Below, piece after piece: positions 20,619 through 32,120 of a DNA stretch of 64,000 bases. Positions within the stretch are counted from its first letter, which is position 1. Each line of letters begins with the position of its first letter. The translations under genes and the position numbers were made by a program. Origin of the DNA: Adiantum capillus-veneris (taxonomy: Eukaryota; Streptophyta; Polypodiopsida; Polypodiales; Pteridaceae); assembly GCA_014529385.2 (NCBI GenBank), contig CM043959.1, positions 8,397,526 through 8,461,525 of the forward strand, written 5' to 3'. The notes under the pieces were generated by a model, which worked only from the letters and a program-made list of their open reading frames with translations, made no database searches and had not been told where the DNA came from.

Positions 20619-21937
20619 CACTAGAATGGTAACCTAACATGACATAAAAGTTTCCTTTCAGGGTTTTGGGAAAAAATTCCAAAACCATAGTAGAAAATAC
20701 TTTCATGAGCTTATAGTTCAATAACTACTATATATGGAAAAAATGAGAAACTTGTAATTTTTTTCATCCCTTAGTCACTACAAGCCTCCAAAGTTGATGG
20801 ACCAGTGCATTTTGCCCAAAACAACAATTTCTTACGGTTGATTGCATATAAATAAGACTGGGGATTTTTGTAGGACATGAGATAAAATGCCCCGTTAACT
20901 TCAATGGGTTGTTGACCAAAAGATACGGTTGCTTTTACCTCACTATTTTTTTTTGTCAAAAAAAATAGGTACAAAAGAGTTGCATTTTTGCCATTCTGCG
21001 GACCTATAATCAAAGTTTCTATATTCACGCTCAATAGAGATACTATATACATGTTTTCTTAGTTTCCTTTGGGCCTTTGGATTCAAAAGGAGCCATGGAG
21101 CATGTCAAAAGGATAATGGATCTCTTACAATTGGAACCTTGGGGGCAATGATAAAGTGCTAAATATAGCAAACATGAAAAAACTGGGTTTGGCATTATGA
21201 CCTCTAGAAACCCATAAAAACTACTCAATATCTAGCCAAGTTTGTAGTCTATGATTAGATATGGTTACTACCTACAAAATACACACAATTGGCCTAAGAA
21301 ACTAGAAATATTGAGAAAGTTATACTTGCTACTCTAAAATGTATCGTATTCTTCAGCAATCAAAAAACTCAACCATCATCATATACTATGCTATATAGCA
21401 TATTAGGTCCCCCAAAACTCAAGGAAGATTAGCTTTATGTTATACATTACACTTACACAATCAAAATTGAATTTGGATATCAAGAAAGCCACCAAAAAAA
21501 TCATAAAAGTGCTAATTTGGCCAAGAACCCGGATTATTCAATTCTTATAAATTGGTCATAACTTTCAATTTTAACACTTAGCTCTCCCTACAAGCATCAA
21601 AACATGTTGAGAACTATGAAGGCCTAACCTCTAGCCATCTAAACCTCACAAACATGAAGTTTAGAGTGGTATAGTTGCCAAAAATTGAAAAGAGGCCAAA
21701 AATAAGACCCGTTTTTTCACACAGTTTAGGTTCAAAAATGTTGTGCAAGAGTAAGGTATGGTGAGATCGATACTCAAAAAAAAATGCTCAGTTTTTTTCA
21801 TCTCATAAGGCAACTTTCTGGATATATAGCACCTAGAAATTCATTTTCATACTCTTCAAATAATTCAAGAAAAATGGTCACTTAACTGGACACAAAAGTG
21901 TCCAAGGACATAAAAGTGTCCTGTTACCATTCTAGTG
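20619..21937. mobile_element. TTAA-flanked TIR element, copy B
   Basis: This 1,319-bp homologue of copy A matches it along its length in the same orientation. It starts CACTAGAATGGTAACC and ends GTTACCATTCTAGTG, with TTAA on both sides (20,615-20,618 and 21,938-21,941). Where copy A has GGTTGG in both terminal repeats, copy B has GAATGG in both. No long ORF. It is nested in the LTR-like block, which is nested in Gypsy-1, so it moved relatively late. Confidence 0.75.
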
Positions 21938-22162
21938 TTAAGGGTATAATCCCTTTGTAAACTACTTCTTGTTTTGAAGTACTAAAGCCATTGAGTGGTT
22001 GCTTTCCCGTGGAGGTAGCCCACATTGGGTGAACCACTTATATCATGCGTACTCTCTCTCTCTCTCTCTACTATATAATCTCTTGTGTGTGAAATCTATC
22101 TCTCTCCATTAAGTAATCTACTCAAATATCTATTTAGCTACGTCTTTCCGGCCACTTGATTA

Positions 22163-22449
22163 ACTACTCAAACCTCTACAGAAATAGTCACCCAGTTGTT
22201 CCCAAGAGGGTCTTTGATTGGCTTGCAACCTATTCATCAAGTTCCTAAATTGTTGGGCATAGTCTTCCACCAACAAATCCTTTTTCTTTACATTTTTGAT
22301 AACATCTTCAGGGGTTTTCTCTACTCTAAACCTGGCAAAAAATCTAATCTTTAAGTTATCATAATCAGGGAATGCAGCAGTACCATATTGCATGAACCAA
22401 GACATAGCTTTTCCCTGTAATGTTGCTGCAAAATGCTCCTTTTTTATAG
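22163..22449 (-). pseudogene. Gypsy-1 gag, C-terminal part
   Basis: About 95 codons of a retrotransposon gag capsid domain: EHFAATLQGKAMSWFMQYG, then FPDYDNLKIRFFARFR, then VEDYAQQFRNLM and WEQLGDYFCRGL, the standard order of Retrotrans_gag. It is bounded on the right by Gypsy-4 (TSD CATCA at 22,450) and on the left by the LTR-like block. No zinc knuckle is left. Confidence 0.85.
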
Positions 22450-22454
22450 CATCA

Positions 22455-22811
22455 TGATGCATGGTTTTTAGGACCCCTTCTGAAGATGCAATAAAGGCAC
22501 AGTCAGTTGTTGGGGAGATGAGGATACTCTAGTCCAAGGGATCTCGAAAGAAAAGAAAAATCTACTTCACAAGCACCAAAGAGTAAAAAGTGCCATGGAC
22601 AGAAGATACGTGGGAACGAGCTCTTATGCATGCCTACAACCTATATCTTACAGAATAGCCCATTCTAGGTGTGAATTTCTAGTGAAATTTACACGAGGAT
22701 GTTCGTGTGGACTCACAACACAGCATACTCTGTTTTCACTTTTTTACCGACAGTAAATATTTTTTACCTACAGTAAATATTTTTCTCTTACATGGTAAAT
22801 ACAAATCACTT
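22455..22811 (+). repeat. Gypsy-4 truncated 5' LTR
   Basis: Near-identical to 23,754-24,130, with small substitutions and indels in the AGTAAATATTTTT-rich tail. Homology stops at about 22,811 after ACAAATCACTTT, where integrase coding sequence begins. Confidence 0.85.
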
Positions 22812-23433
22812 TCTTATATGTAAAATCATCACTAAGCAAGTGCATTTACATCCTAAGGCATGGGACAAACACCTAGATGCAGCACTTTGGGCCTACAGAA
22901 CATCCTTTAAAACATCCTTGGGGTATACACCTTTTCACTTGGTTTACGGGCAAGAGGCACTATTGCCTATAGAAGTGGAGCTAGCGAGCCTCCGAGTTCT
23001 AAAAGCACATCAAGAGGATAGTCAAGAGAAGCAGGTGGAAGGAAGAATCATCGATTTGGAGAGGTTAGGGCTAGATCGAGAGTCAGCAGTGAAGTACTAT
23101 GCAGCCCAGGCAGAGAAGAAACGAAAGAAGTTCAATCGCAACCTTGTCAAGAAAGGTATCAAGAAAGGTTCTTTAGTGCTCAGATACGACAATCGCTTTG
23201 ATCGCAGGAAGGATGGTAAGTTCTTGCTTAAGTGGGAAGGCCCTTTTGTAGTGATACAAAGGTTCTCAAATGGTAGTTACCAACTAGGTGACCTAGATCG
23301 TAAGGTACATCAAACCCCGGTAAATGGTTGGCGATTGAAGGCCTACCAATGTCGTCTTTCACAGCCATATGCTGGTGAAATCAATGCTAAGGATGGTTCA
23401 GAGGAGAGCTCATCATATTCGAGCTCCAACTAA
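22812..23433 (+). pseudogene. Gypsy-4 integrase C-terminus and GPF/Y module
   Basis: An intact open frame (using an ATG at 22,792 inside the LTR) encodes the end of a gypsy integrase: AALWAYRTSFKTSLGYTPFH, LVYGQEALLPIEVE, a basic coiled stretch, then KWEGPFVVIQRFSNGSYQL (GPF module) and a Ser-rich tail, stop at 23,431-23,433. The catalytic core is absent, so there is no activity. The frame has no stops, which suggests a recent deletion. Confidence 0.85.
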
Positions 23434-23737
23434 GGTAACAATCGTGTACAAGCTTCGTTTCAAAAAAAAAAAAAAAGGAAAAAAAAAGAGAAGAATAAAA
23501 GAGAATGCTACCAGTGAAAGCGGATATTGACAATGGATGGGGTATGGCTTTCAAGGGTCTAGGAGACCAGTTGTTAGTCATGGATGGATACAATTATTCA
23601 TCAGAAAGGACTAAACAGGGTGCATCAGCCAAGAAAGCAGTAACATGGCAAATTCAATTGGTACCAGGTGGGTAAGTATTCAAGAGAACCCTATTGTAGC
23701 ACAACCTACAGCTAGAGGCATCAAATACCTCTAGCTT

Positions 23738-23750
23738 AAGGGGAAGGGCT
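23738..23750 (+). other. Gypsy-4 polypurine tract
   Basis: AAGGGGAAGGG just before the 3' LTR start (23,754). Confidence 0.8.
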
Positions 23751-23753
23751 ATA

Positions 23754-25287
23754 TGATGCATGGTTTTTAGGACCCCTTCTGAAGATGCAATAAAGGCACA
23801 GTCAGTTGTTAGGGAGATGAGGATACTGTAGTCCAAGGGATCTCGAAAGAGAAGAAAAATCTACTTCACAAGCACCAAAGAGTAAAAAGTGCCATGGACA
23901 AAAGATACGTGGGAACGAGCTCTTATGCATGCCTACAACCTATATCTTACAGAATAGCCCATTCTAGGTGTGAATTTCTAGTGAAATTTACACGAGGATG
24001 TTTGTGTGGACTCACAGCACAGCATACTCCGTTTTCACTTTTTTTCGACAGTAAATATTTTTTACCACAGTAAATATTTTTTACCTACAGTAAATATTTT
24101 TCACCTACATGGTAAATACAAATCACTTTTTACCTACAATAACTTTTTTTACCCATGGTAAATATTTTTTACTGCACCATAAGTATTTGGTAGGTAACAG
24201 TTCACTATTACTAGAAGCAGTGATTGGGCATCAACAATGCAGTTACAAGAGGAGAAAAGGGGAAAATCTTATGGTAAAGGTGAGTCAAGAGGGATAAAGA
24301 CTTTTGAGTTGAAAAGAGACATGCTGATTTTTTCAAAGAACACATGTCAAAAGAAGCCATGGTTGAGGATTTTTTGAGAATTTGATATTCAGGAGGACCC
24401 AACCAGCTGCCACCTTTCCCCCGCAGGTCCCCCCCTGACATGTGCAGAAGCTCCAGTTTCAACAGCCACCTTACCTGCTCTTAAATGCTGGTCAAGGCCT
24501 TATCCCCATGTGTCAAAATCAGAAAAATCAGCATTTACCCTCCCCTCTCACATCACTCTAGAGAATATCTTGATGGTGACATATCAGGTGACCTCAATCT
24601 GTTGACCACCCTAAACAAAAAGTAACCCCAATCAGCGGATTTAAGCATGTTTATCCCTAATCCTCAACCCTCTCAGAAACCTATATAAGGAGGCCTTCTC
24701 TCACTCAAAACCAACACTTCACCCACTTCACCAAGCAACGAAGCTATGATGACATTGCTCACAACGAGGAGCTATGGATGGAGCTCTACTCTCTCTCCCT
24801 CTCTCTCTCTCCCTCTAGTATGCTACATTACTAGCCCTAAAACCTAAATAAGGAGTCTTCTCTCATGCTCCATGGCCACCATCCTCGCCATCATTCTCTA
24901 AGGTATTGATGTGTTGCTAGTAGGATCATACCTACTTGCTGGGTTGATTGTTTTTGACAAGGGATTATGCCATCCTTGGCTTGCTTCTCTATATCCTTGT
25001 TATGTATGATCAGATGCCGTTGTATTGTTAAGCTGATGTCTTGTGTATATATATGCTACATAAGGTCCCTAAGCTTCGTTTCTATGTGTTTTGCCATATG
25101 TTTTGATGCCATCATAATGCCAGAAGTCTCACTTGCCTATGTGCACTATGTGTGAGGTCCCTAAACCTCTTAATTTTGGGTGGTGCCCCCTTTGTTTTGT
25201 TCTTTTCTTGTTTGCATGAGGCGTGGTTTGTGGAGTGTGCACGAGTATAGAGGCCACCCGATTGCACTGCTCTTTTTCCCGCTATCA
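23754..25287 (+). repeat. Gypsy-4 3' LTR (1,534 bp)
   Basis: Begins TGATGCATGG, ends CTATCA. It holds repeated AGTAAATATTTTT tracts near 24,050-24,170, a TATA box (CTATATAAGGAGG) at 24,681-24,693 followed by a Ser-codon-like CT-rich stretch, and CT repeats near 24,786-24,815. Followed by the CATCA duplication. Confidence 0.9.
24681..24693 (+). promoter_or_regulatory. Gypsy-4 LTR TATA box
   Basis: CTATATAAGGAGG, about 930 bp into the LTR, followed by a pyrimidine-rich initiation-like region. It marks the U3/R region. Confidence 0.65.
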
Positions 25288-25292
25288 CATCA

Positions 25293-25860
25293 TTATAAAG
25301 TATATCATATCCACTAGAAGACCATCTTGTCTCAATCTGCCCCACATGACTGTCAACATCCTGGGAGTCTTTCCCACTGAATTTGGTTGTCCCTACTTTG
25401 GGGTTGAGTGGTGGTTGTGCCATAATGGGTACTTGTTGAATTGGTGGACCCCCCAAAGGGTTGAAGCTCAACAATGGTAAAAGTGGTGGTTTAGGAGACT
25501 GCGGTTGCCTCCTTGCCCTCAAAAACTGTTGGACTGCTTGAATTCCAACTAACTGATGGATGACTCTTTCAGGAGTTGCGTTGCTTCCCTGCACTATTGG
25601 CCGAGGTGAAGATGTTTCCCCTTCCTCCTATTGTTGGTCTCCACTTGTGGTGTTGGTCTCTCCAGGTCTTGTTCCTTCACGAATTGGTGGCATTCTTGTA
25701 ATTGCTCCTACTTTAGGAATTTCTTCTTCTGCATGACCCCTTGATCTTTGAAGTTGAGATTCCATCCATGATTCATATCTTCTTCTTTGAAACCTGGTGC
25801 CATAGGAGAGTTTTGGTGGTTCATCCCCTGAATCACTTATACATGTCTCCTTCTACTTGT
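25293..25860 (-). pseudogene. Gypsy-1 gag, N-terminal part
   Basis: One frame from about 25,840 to the Gypsy-4 target site at 25,292, with a single stop near 25,630. It is Arg/Gln/Pro-rich at first, then PPLNPKVGTTKFSGKDSQDV and HVGQIETRWSSSGYDILYND, the start of the gag capsid domain. With Gypsy-4 and one CATCA removed, the frame joins the segment at 22,449 without a break. Confidence 0.75.
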
Positions 25861-26216
25861 GATCTTGAGGAAAATTCTTAGTTGTCTACTAGTGCAGTTA
25901 ACCAAACTGATTGGACGATTCACTAATCCAAAAGGCAAAGACTGTGCTTTGTAAAACTGAAAAACCTTCAAAACAACGTGAAGCTTTAAATCACCAGGCA
26001 ATTTGGGAAAATACTCCTGAATTAAAATCAGGTTGTAATCCTCCTGTTCTTCCTCCTCTGACTTCCAATTAGAGAATGCTTGTAGGAAATCTTCCGGTTC
26101 ACAACCCCATATGCTCCAACTAGACCCCATTGCCCATTAAGGCTTTGATCAAAGTTTTCTTCACAATCAGCAGTATCGCCAAGTGTTATTGAGGCATAGG
26201 GGAGTGGGAATAACAA
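25837..26216 (-). pseudogene. Upstream reverse-strand open segments, probably Gypsy-1 gag N-terminus
   Basis: Two short overlapping reverse frames (26,216-26,028 and 26,130-25,837; EYFPKLPGDLKLHVVLKV). They lie directly upstream of gag but in other frames and without a recognised domain. They may be a frameshifted N-terminal gag region or leader. Confidence 0.3.
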
Positions 26217-26782
26217 CTAAATCAACCATTAAAGCATTACATCATCATCTCACAGAATCAGAATAGTTGCAGTACTTGAACATGTTTAGAACAGAATCAA
26301 GGAATTGAAGGAAAATTGAAGACAGAATACACAGAGAAGCATACAATCTTCATAGCCATAGCCTTGCATTCATCAGCCTTCTTTCATACAATGCGCTACC
26401 ATCAGGTGCAAGGCTAACTACTAGGAATAATGCAGAGGCACAAAGCTCTTCCCTAATTACAAACTGAAGGTAAAACTACTAAGGTTCAATAACACTTTAT
26501 TGAAAGAACATGCAAGGCTAACAACTAGCTCTCTCCACCTTTGAAGGTGTTTGAGGCCTTGGGGCTGAGACTAGAGATGGTTAATTCTTTTTACAAGTCT
26601 ATGTTATTCATGCTTGTGATGCCTGAAGCTTTGCATCTTCATTGCATCAACTAGGTCACTGCAAGGAACACCAAGATTGTATTGTACCAAGTCTCTCGAT
26701 GAGAGAATCTATAGTACAAAAGCCTATTAGAGGGGGGACCGTCTCCACATAAATCCGGTCCTCAAGTATTGTCAAGTTCTCT

Positions 26783-26850
<68 letters not shown>

Positions 26851-27280
26851 CCTATCTATCTCTCTCTCTCTCAAAAGTATTGTTCATGCCAAACTAATTA
26901 ATCACTATGCTTATGTTGCTACCGCTAATTAAGTTCACCCTTTGTGTTTTCAAAGTAGACTCACAAAAATGCTTGCTCTAATTCTCCTAATTTCACTATT
27001 CTCAAAGTTCATAGTCCATTTTCATTACAGTTTATCTTAGTTTGATTCAATTGGTTCTAATTTGGTCTCAAATTCTAGACATTCCAAACTCAACTCTGCC
27101 CAATTGAACAAAACCACACTTCATTGTCGCTCCAAGGCAACCTGATAGTTGTTAAGTCATTTTCTTGGTGGGTTATGAGTGTCTGCAACAATGAAAGAAT
27201 TTTTCTTTTTTGCAATTAATTTACCTATTTATTTCTCGAAGGATCCATTTGCAAATGAATGAAAAATAGAATATGACTCT
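26217..27280. other. Unassigned DNA with a long CT microsatellite
   Basis: Probably the leader or LTR of Gypsy-1, but no LTR ends or primer site were recognised. A CT-rich microsatellite with TA interruptions occupies about 26,783-26,876. Confidence 0.4.
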
Positions 27281-27289
27281 CTTTTTCTT

Positions 27290-27790
27290 CAAGGTGTAAT
27301 TGAGTGCAACTAAGTTCACATGAGGCATGACAATGCAAATGAGTCCCATTCAGTAAAATCAAGCAACATCTAATTTCAATAAAGATATGATAAGTGTAGC
27401 TAAGTGCATTTACTTCCAATGAAGTGCAAACCACAATAATTGGATTCAGCCAATCAAGATGTGATAAGTGTAGCTAAGTGCAATTGAGTCCAATGAGGTG
27501 CAAGCCACAATAGTTGGATCTAGCTAGATCATTTGATTTCAAGTTGAAGAGTCCCATTAAGTACATTCAAGCAACACCTAATTTCAGTCAAGATGTGATG
27601 AGTGTAGCTAAGTGCAATTAAGTCGAATGAAGTGCAAACCACAATAATTGATTTGGGCTAGATCACTTGAGTTCAAGTTAAAGAGCTCCATTAAGTACTA
27701 GCAATATTTAATTTCAATCAATATGTGATAAGTGTAGCTAAGTGAAATTGAGTCCAATGAAGTGTTGTAATAATTGGATCCATTACATCA
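27290..27790. repeat. Minisatellite of about 75-135-bp units
   Basis: The block GATRTGATAAGTGTAGCTAA, then AGTCCAATGAAGTGCAAACC and ACAATAATTGGATC recur about four times (starting near 27,385, 27,460, 27,593 and 27,721). One unit is about 75 bp, the others about 130 bp. They are imperfect and non-coding. Confidence 0.7.
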
Positions 27791-29980
27791 CTAAACCATT
27801 GCAGTGTTCATGAGGCCTCAATTGCATGCATTTTAAAGAAATTAAGTTTAATAAAATGCATAAAAATGCTAGATCCAAAGACATAGTCAATAGCATTTCA
27901 AATAAAATTTTCGAAACCCAAATTGAGTAATTAACAACTTGGTCTAGACGCATCAAATGAGTGGCATTGAAACAACTTGAATTAAATTGCATGCAAGTAT
28001 CTCGGTTGAATTTCAATTGATCTAACATAGAGAACTTTGTTCTTAATGTACTTAATTTGGTGCAATAAAGTGTAGCAAGTTCAAGAACAATTGAAAAAAC
28101 ATGGGTACTTGACCTTGATATTTTGATTGAATATATTTATGACTTCATTCATATGAGTGGATCCAAAGTGTGAAATTAAGTTTCATTCTATCAAAATGAA
28201 GTTGACCAACAAAGATTGATATGAGTTCAGAGGTGTTAAAATGTGTGGTATTGTATCTACTTGAGTTGGTTTTGGTACAATAAAACCTAAGTAGTTGTAA
28301 TTATGTGCAGTAAAGCCTAATAACGTAGTCTAAAAGGATCTATATACTCTAATTCAGTGGAGCTGAATGCATTTGGATGAAATTAGAATTCATTTAGTGC
28401 CATTAAGATGTAGTATAGTCTCAACAAATACGGTTCAAGAGGTTTGAGTGATTGGGAACTCTCACCCCATTATTGTATTTTCTACCACAAGAGAAGATCA
28501 ACTAAGATTGTTGAAAACTATGAAGAGATATAGATTTTTAATGCACCTCATCATGATATTTTTACCTTATGTTCCACTTTTATGGCAAGATTTAGGTGTT
28601 ATGGTTTAATAAATTATAACTTGACTCTTGTGGTCCAAGCTTATGGTCATATTTTGAGAGTTTGAGGAGATTTTTGAATAATCAACACAACATGGACTTG
28701 TATTGTATCCAAATTACATTTGCATGGGGATGTTTTCTTTTGTATATTGCGATTTAGTTTGTGTTTAGAATTGTCATTAATATTCTTTGGGAGAATATAA
28801 TGTAAACTATTCAAAAATAATAATGATAATCTCCATCATCTTGTAATATTTTTTACTCTTTTAAAAGAGGGTGTACAATTGTGGAATTTGCAAATCAATG
28901 TTTGTGTTTGTGTAGGTTACCAAATGAAAACTCTCTAGAAAGTAAATAAACCAAGGAGAATACCAAAAAAAACCAGTAAAGCATAATTAACAAGCTTGAA
29001 CTATGGTTTGGTAAGTGGTAAAAAAGAGGAGAATTTTGCAGATCACCAAACTTGGAAGGAAATGATGCAAAATGACTAGAATAAGGATCCCTTCTATTAT
29101 ATCTGCTACCATCACATCCAACAAAAAGAGAGAATGTTAGACAGTGGAAGACAGGTGTCAAAAAAGAGATCCGTGTGTTATAGTTGTCAATTCTAAGCAT
29201 AAAGCATCTGTAGTCCTTCAAAAAAAGGGGGGTAATGCATAGTAAACCACTTGAGTAGTGCCCTCCATAGTCGACTTGGCGTGAATGTAAGACTAAGGTC
29301 TAAGTAGTTGCTCCAAGAAATATAGAGTTTGAATGTCATGCACAACTACTCTAAGGTAGTATGCCTCATGTTGAACCAAGCCATGGCTCCTCATGTGCAA
29401 GGTGTTGGTTGAGGTGGAGCCCAAATGCAGTAGGGTAAAAGCATGTAATGGTGTCTACATAGCTGGTGTCCATGGACACTTACTATGAAAGTATGGTGCT
29501 ATTTTTTCTATATAAGGGTACAATGATCTCACATCACGTTATATATTAATGGATAGGTCTTGAAGAGTGCAATTTAAAGATATACACTCCGCTAAGTTTT
29601 GAAAAAATTTGCAAAAAAATTACCATGTCCCCGTTTTTGTGCTATGCTATATAATAGCAGAAATAGCTCTTTCCACCTATAAATGCTTTTACCCAGTAGA
29701 CAAAACCACTAAGTAGTGGGGGGCATATGAGCTTGCAGGGGTGGGGTACTGCCACATGCATGAGGTAGTGGGTATTTTTTATTAATGATGTGCCTTTACA
29801 CGCAGCCAGCACGACAAATTATCCAAGTTTTGAGTATAGGTTAAAAAGGATAGGGTGTGTTCTCATGGGTTGAATAAGCTAAGGGTACCGGTGCATTTAG
29901 ATATGATTTGGTGTTTTTAGATACCTCCATCAATGTCATAAAAACTAGTATCTAATTTTCCAAAATTATTTTCTCATGTT
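27791..29980. other. Unassigned AT-rich DNA
   Basis: No recognisable gene or repeat. A TATA-like TATATAAGGG at about 29,510 has no gene after it. Short open frames here lack domains. Confidence 0.45.
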
Positions 29981-29991
29981 AAACTGATCAT

Positions 29992-30480
29992 TTAATATGG
30001 GTAAGTACTAGGGGAGTAAACACTAGAATATTGGTTCATACCCTTGTTATTCAGTTTCCTGGCTGTCTCTATCCAATAGGTAATTTGTGGCAGATCTACT
30101 ACTTTGGACAGCCAGGGGGACCAATGCAAAATGGAGTTCTTGAAGTATCTGGTTTCTTCCCCCCACTCTAAGACTCCTGCTGCCTTATTGCATTTTCTTA
30201 CCAATTCTCCTGAGTTGCCCCACAGTCTAAGTGAAGACCATGATCGGGGCTAACAGTTTGTCATGGAACTCCACCCCTCTCCATTTACCTCCTTTCGAGC
30301 CAAGTTTAGCCGCTTCCCTCATATCTTTGATCATGACAGCCCAAACTTGATCCTGTTTAGCCAAGGAGACGACAAATTTGGCACAACAAGCTTCTGCATG
30401 GGCCACCGGGTTGAGAATTCCAAGGCCTCCTTGATTCATCGGACGAGCAATTGATTCCCAACGGGCCCATTGCCAAGGTC
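29992..30480 (-). pseudogene. LINE C-terminal (zf-RVT) region
   Basis: Contains MNQGGLGILNPVAHAEACCA and, after a frame break, a segment with WLSKVVDLPQITYW. These match the typical GGLGI... region after the RT of plant LINEs. Frames shift near 30,360 and 30,210. Confidence 0.7.
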
Positions 30481-31235
30481 TGGTGGATTTCTTGTTGTTT
30501 TTCCATAAAAAACCTTTTTACTGGTTTCAAGAACTCTTTCCAGTGACACTTAGCCATCTTGAGAAGCGGGCTAGTGTAGGCAACATAAGGAATCATGAAG
30601 GCATTTATCACTTTTATCCGACTTCTAAATGGGAGAAAAGCACACTCCCACCTACTCATTTTTGTTTTGATTTTTTCAAGCACCCACTCAAATCTTTGCT
30701 TGTGAGTTACATCCACCCCTAAGGGTGCTCCTAGATGTCTGAAGATATTCCCTTTTGTGACAATCTCCTCTGACCAGTCATTTTCCGATAGGGAGATCAG
30801 CCTTGAATTCTCTATATTACACTTGGACCCCGAAGCTACCGAGAATATTTGTACAATCTCCAGAGCTTTCCTGATGACCTGGGGGCACGCCTTCAAGAAA
30901 AGAAGAGAATCGTCTGCAAAAAGTTTTGCAAGGAGTTGGCTATTTCTTGGTAAAGCCAGGCCTTGCAACTCCCCTCGTTCTGCACTAGCTTCAAGTGCCG
31001 TGATTAAAGGATGCGATCCTATGGCGAAAATCAGGGGGGCCAAGGGGCATCCCTGCTTAATAGACCTCTTGACCTCAAAAGAGCCCACAATTCTATCGTT
31101 GAATAGGAGCTCTGACTCGCTTCCAGCCCCCATTACACATGCCAGACAACATAGGCGAGGCCCAAAGCCCAGAGCTTCTACGACGGATTCAATATATGAC
31201 CATGTTACTCTGTCATAAGCCTTATCCAGGTCCAA
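30357..31235 (-). pseudogene. LINE reverse transcriptase, palm and thumb
   Basis: A 292-codon open stretch: DLDKAYDRVTW (RT motif A with Asp), IKQGCPLAPLIFAIG (motif B), and the catalytic box KLFADDSLLFL (FADD). Then RHLGAPLGVD and SRWECAFLPFRSRIKVINAF, typical of plant L1-type LINEs. The last part (after about 30,480) is out of frame with the zf-RVT region. Upstream coding is in another frame, so the protein is not intact. Confidence 0.9.
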
Positions 31236-31335
31236 CTGTAGTAGAATGCATTCTTGCCCACCATTGCTAACAAGATGTTATCGTAGATGGACCTTCCGTT
31301 GATGAATCCATGTTGATGGGGAGAGATGATCTTTT

Positions 31336-31790
31336 TTAGTAAGGGGAAAGTCTGAGGGCTACTGCTTTAGCGATAATTTTGTAGGTCACCGACATCATCG
31401 TTATAGGGCACCAATGTTTAAGTTGAGAACAACATATCTGCTTTGGGATAGGTTTGGTAAGCCCTCTCTTTACACTTATCTCCATCGACCCTTCGACAAT
31501 GGCTTTATTGGCCAACCTTGTGATTGGGCCCTTGAGACCATCCCAAAATTCTCTAAAGAATTCTACCGTCATCCCATCCCAACGAGGGGACTTTTCCTTG
31601 CCAAGGCTTGCATTGCAAGAGAACATTCGTCTTCAGAAAATGCCCTTTTTAAGCTATTATCTTCTGAGTAGGGAATCTTCTTCTTGACACTCTGAAGTAA
31701 GATCCCTCTGGCTTCTTCCACTTCTTGGGACTGGATCTTTGGCTGTCCAATGATTTGAATAAGATAGCGCAACATCAGACCAGCCATCTC
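31336..31790 (-). pseudogene. LINE reverse transcriptase, N-terminal fingers
   Basis: Contains KSPRWDGMTVEFFREFWDGL (the S-P-G-x-DG motif, here with Arg for Gly), then KPIPKQ and the HWCPITMMSVTYKIIAKAVA segment corresponding to the usual NWRPISL...YKI box. An upstream open part (31,787-31,569) is in another frame. Confidence 0.85.
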
Positions 31791-32120
31791 ATCCTGGTTA
31801 TGAACTGCTGTCCCTTTCTCATCATAGAGCGAGCAGACGTGGCCCCAACTCTTCTTGATTTTTAAAGCCCTAAAAAACTAAGCTTGATTAGAGGCTTCCG
31901 GCTGAAGGAAAGTTTCCCTAGAGAGAAGCCTTGCCTTTGTGATATCTTCTAACTTCTCATTAGCAAGGTGAGATTTGGCTTCGAGCCATCGTTTATGCTC
32001 ATCCTCAGTAGCAAGCCCATTGGCTTTTTTGAAGGTAAGCAGTTGTACCTCCGCTGCAAGATGCATAAGGTGTCTCTCCCTAACTTTCTTGATTCGGGGG
32101 TCCGAGGTTTTGATTGCTTT

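Larger units (their letters stand above)
20101..22170 (+). mobile_element. LTR-like block (possible solo LTR) carrying TTAA copy B
   Basis: Without copy B this is about 0.74 kb of non-coding DNA with LTR features: a GC-rich hairpin followed by T8, a TATA box (ACTATAAAAGGAGG, 20,515-20,528), and at the right a segment with GTGGAGGTAGCCCACATTGG and GTGAACCACTTATAT, similar in style to plant copia LTR ends, plus a CT run. It ends TACTCA near 22,170 against Gypsy-1 gag. No matching partner LTR or convincing target duplication was found, so the borders are approximate. Confidence 0.45.
22455..25287 (+). mobile_element. Gypsy-4: internally deleted Ty3/gypsy with 5-bp TSD
   Basis: A forward element whose ends are TGATGCATGG and CGCTATCA, flanked by CATCA at 22,450-22,454 and 25,288-25,292. 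It has only the first about 357 bp of its 5' LTR, joined directly to the last third of integrase, then a polypurine tract and a full 1.53-kb 3' LTR. Primer binding site, gag, protease, RT and most of integrase are gone. With it removed, the Gypsy-1 gag frame is restored across the site. Confidence 0.9.
9340..26216 (-). mobile_element. Gypsy-1: old Ty3/gypsy element split by three insertions
   Basis: Reverse-strand retrotransposon remnants occur in the order gag (25.9-22.2 kb), retropepsin (20.1-19.8), acidic linker (19.8-13.5), RT (13.5-12.6), RNase H (12.5-11.8), duplicated integrase zinc domain plus integrase core (11.9-10.2), second retropepsin (10.1-9.65) and a basic tail. They are separated by a copia element, an LTR-like block and a deleted forward gypsy. 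For the copia and Gypsy-4 insertions, removing the insert and one target-site copy restores an open Gypsy-1 frame, which supports a single host element. The link between gag and the first protease across 20.1-22.2 kb is weaker, because gag C-terminal and protease N-terminal sequence is missing. Many stops and frameshifts make it inactive. LTRs were not delimited. Confidence 0.8.

Noticed and set aside
20101..22170. Assigning exact solo-LTR borders and a TSD to this block
   Set aside because: Several TG starts are possible on the left and none gives a 5-bp match to the bases after the TACTCA end on the right.
28895..29221. 108-codon reverse-strand frame with a hydrophobic segment
   Set aside because: No recognisable domain, promoter or homologous copy in the window; likely chance in AT-rich DNA.
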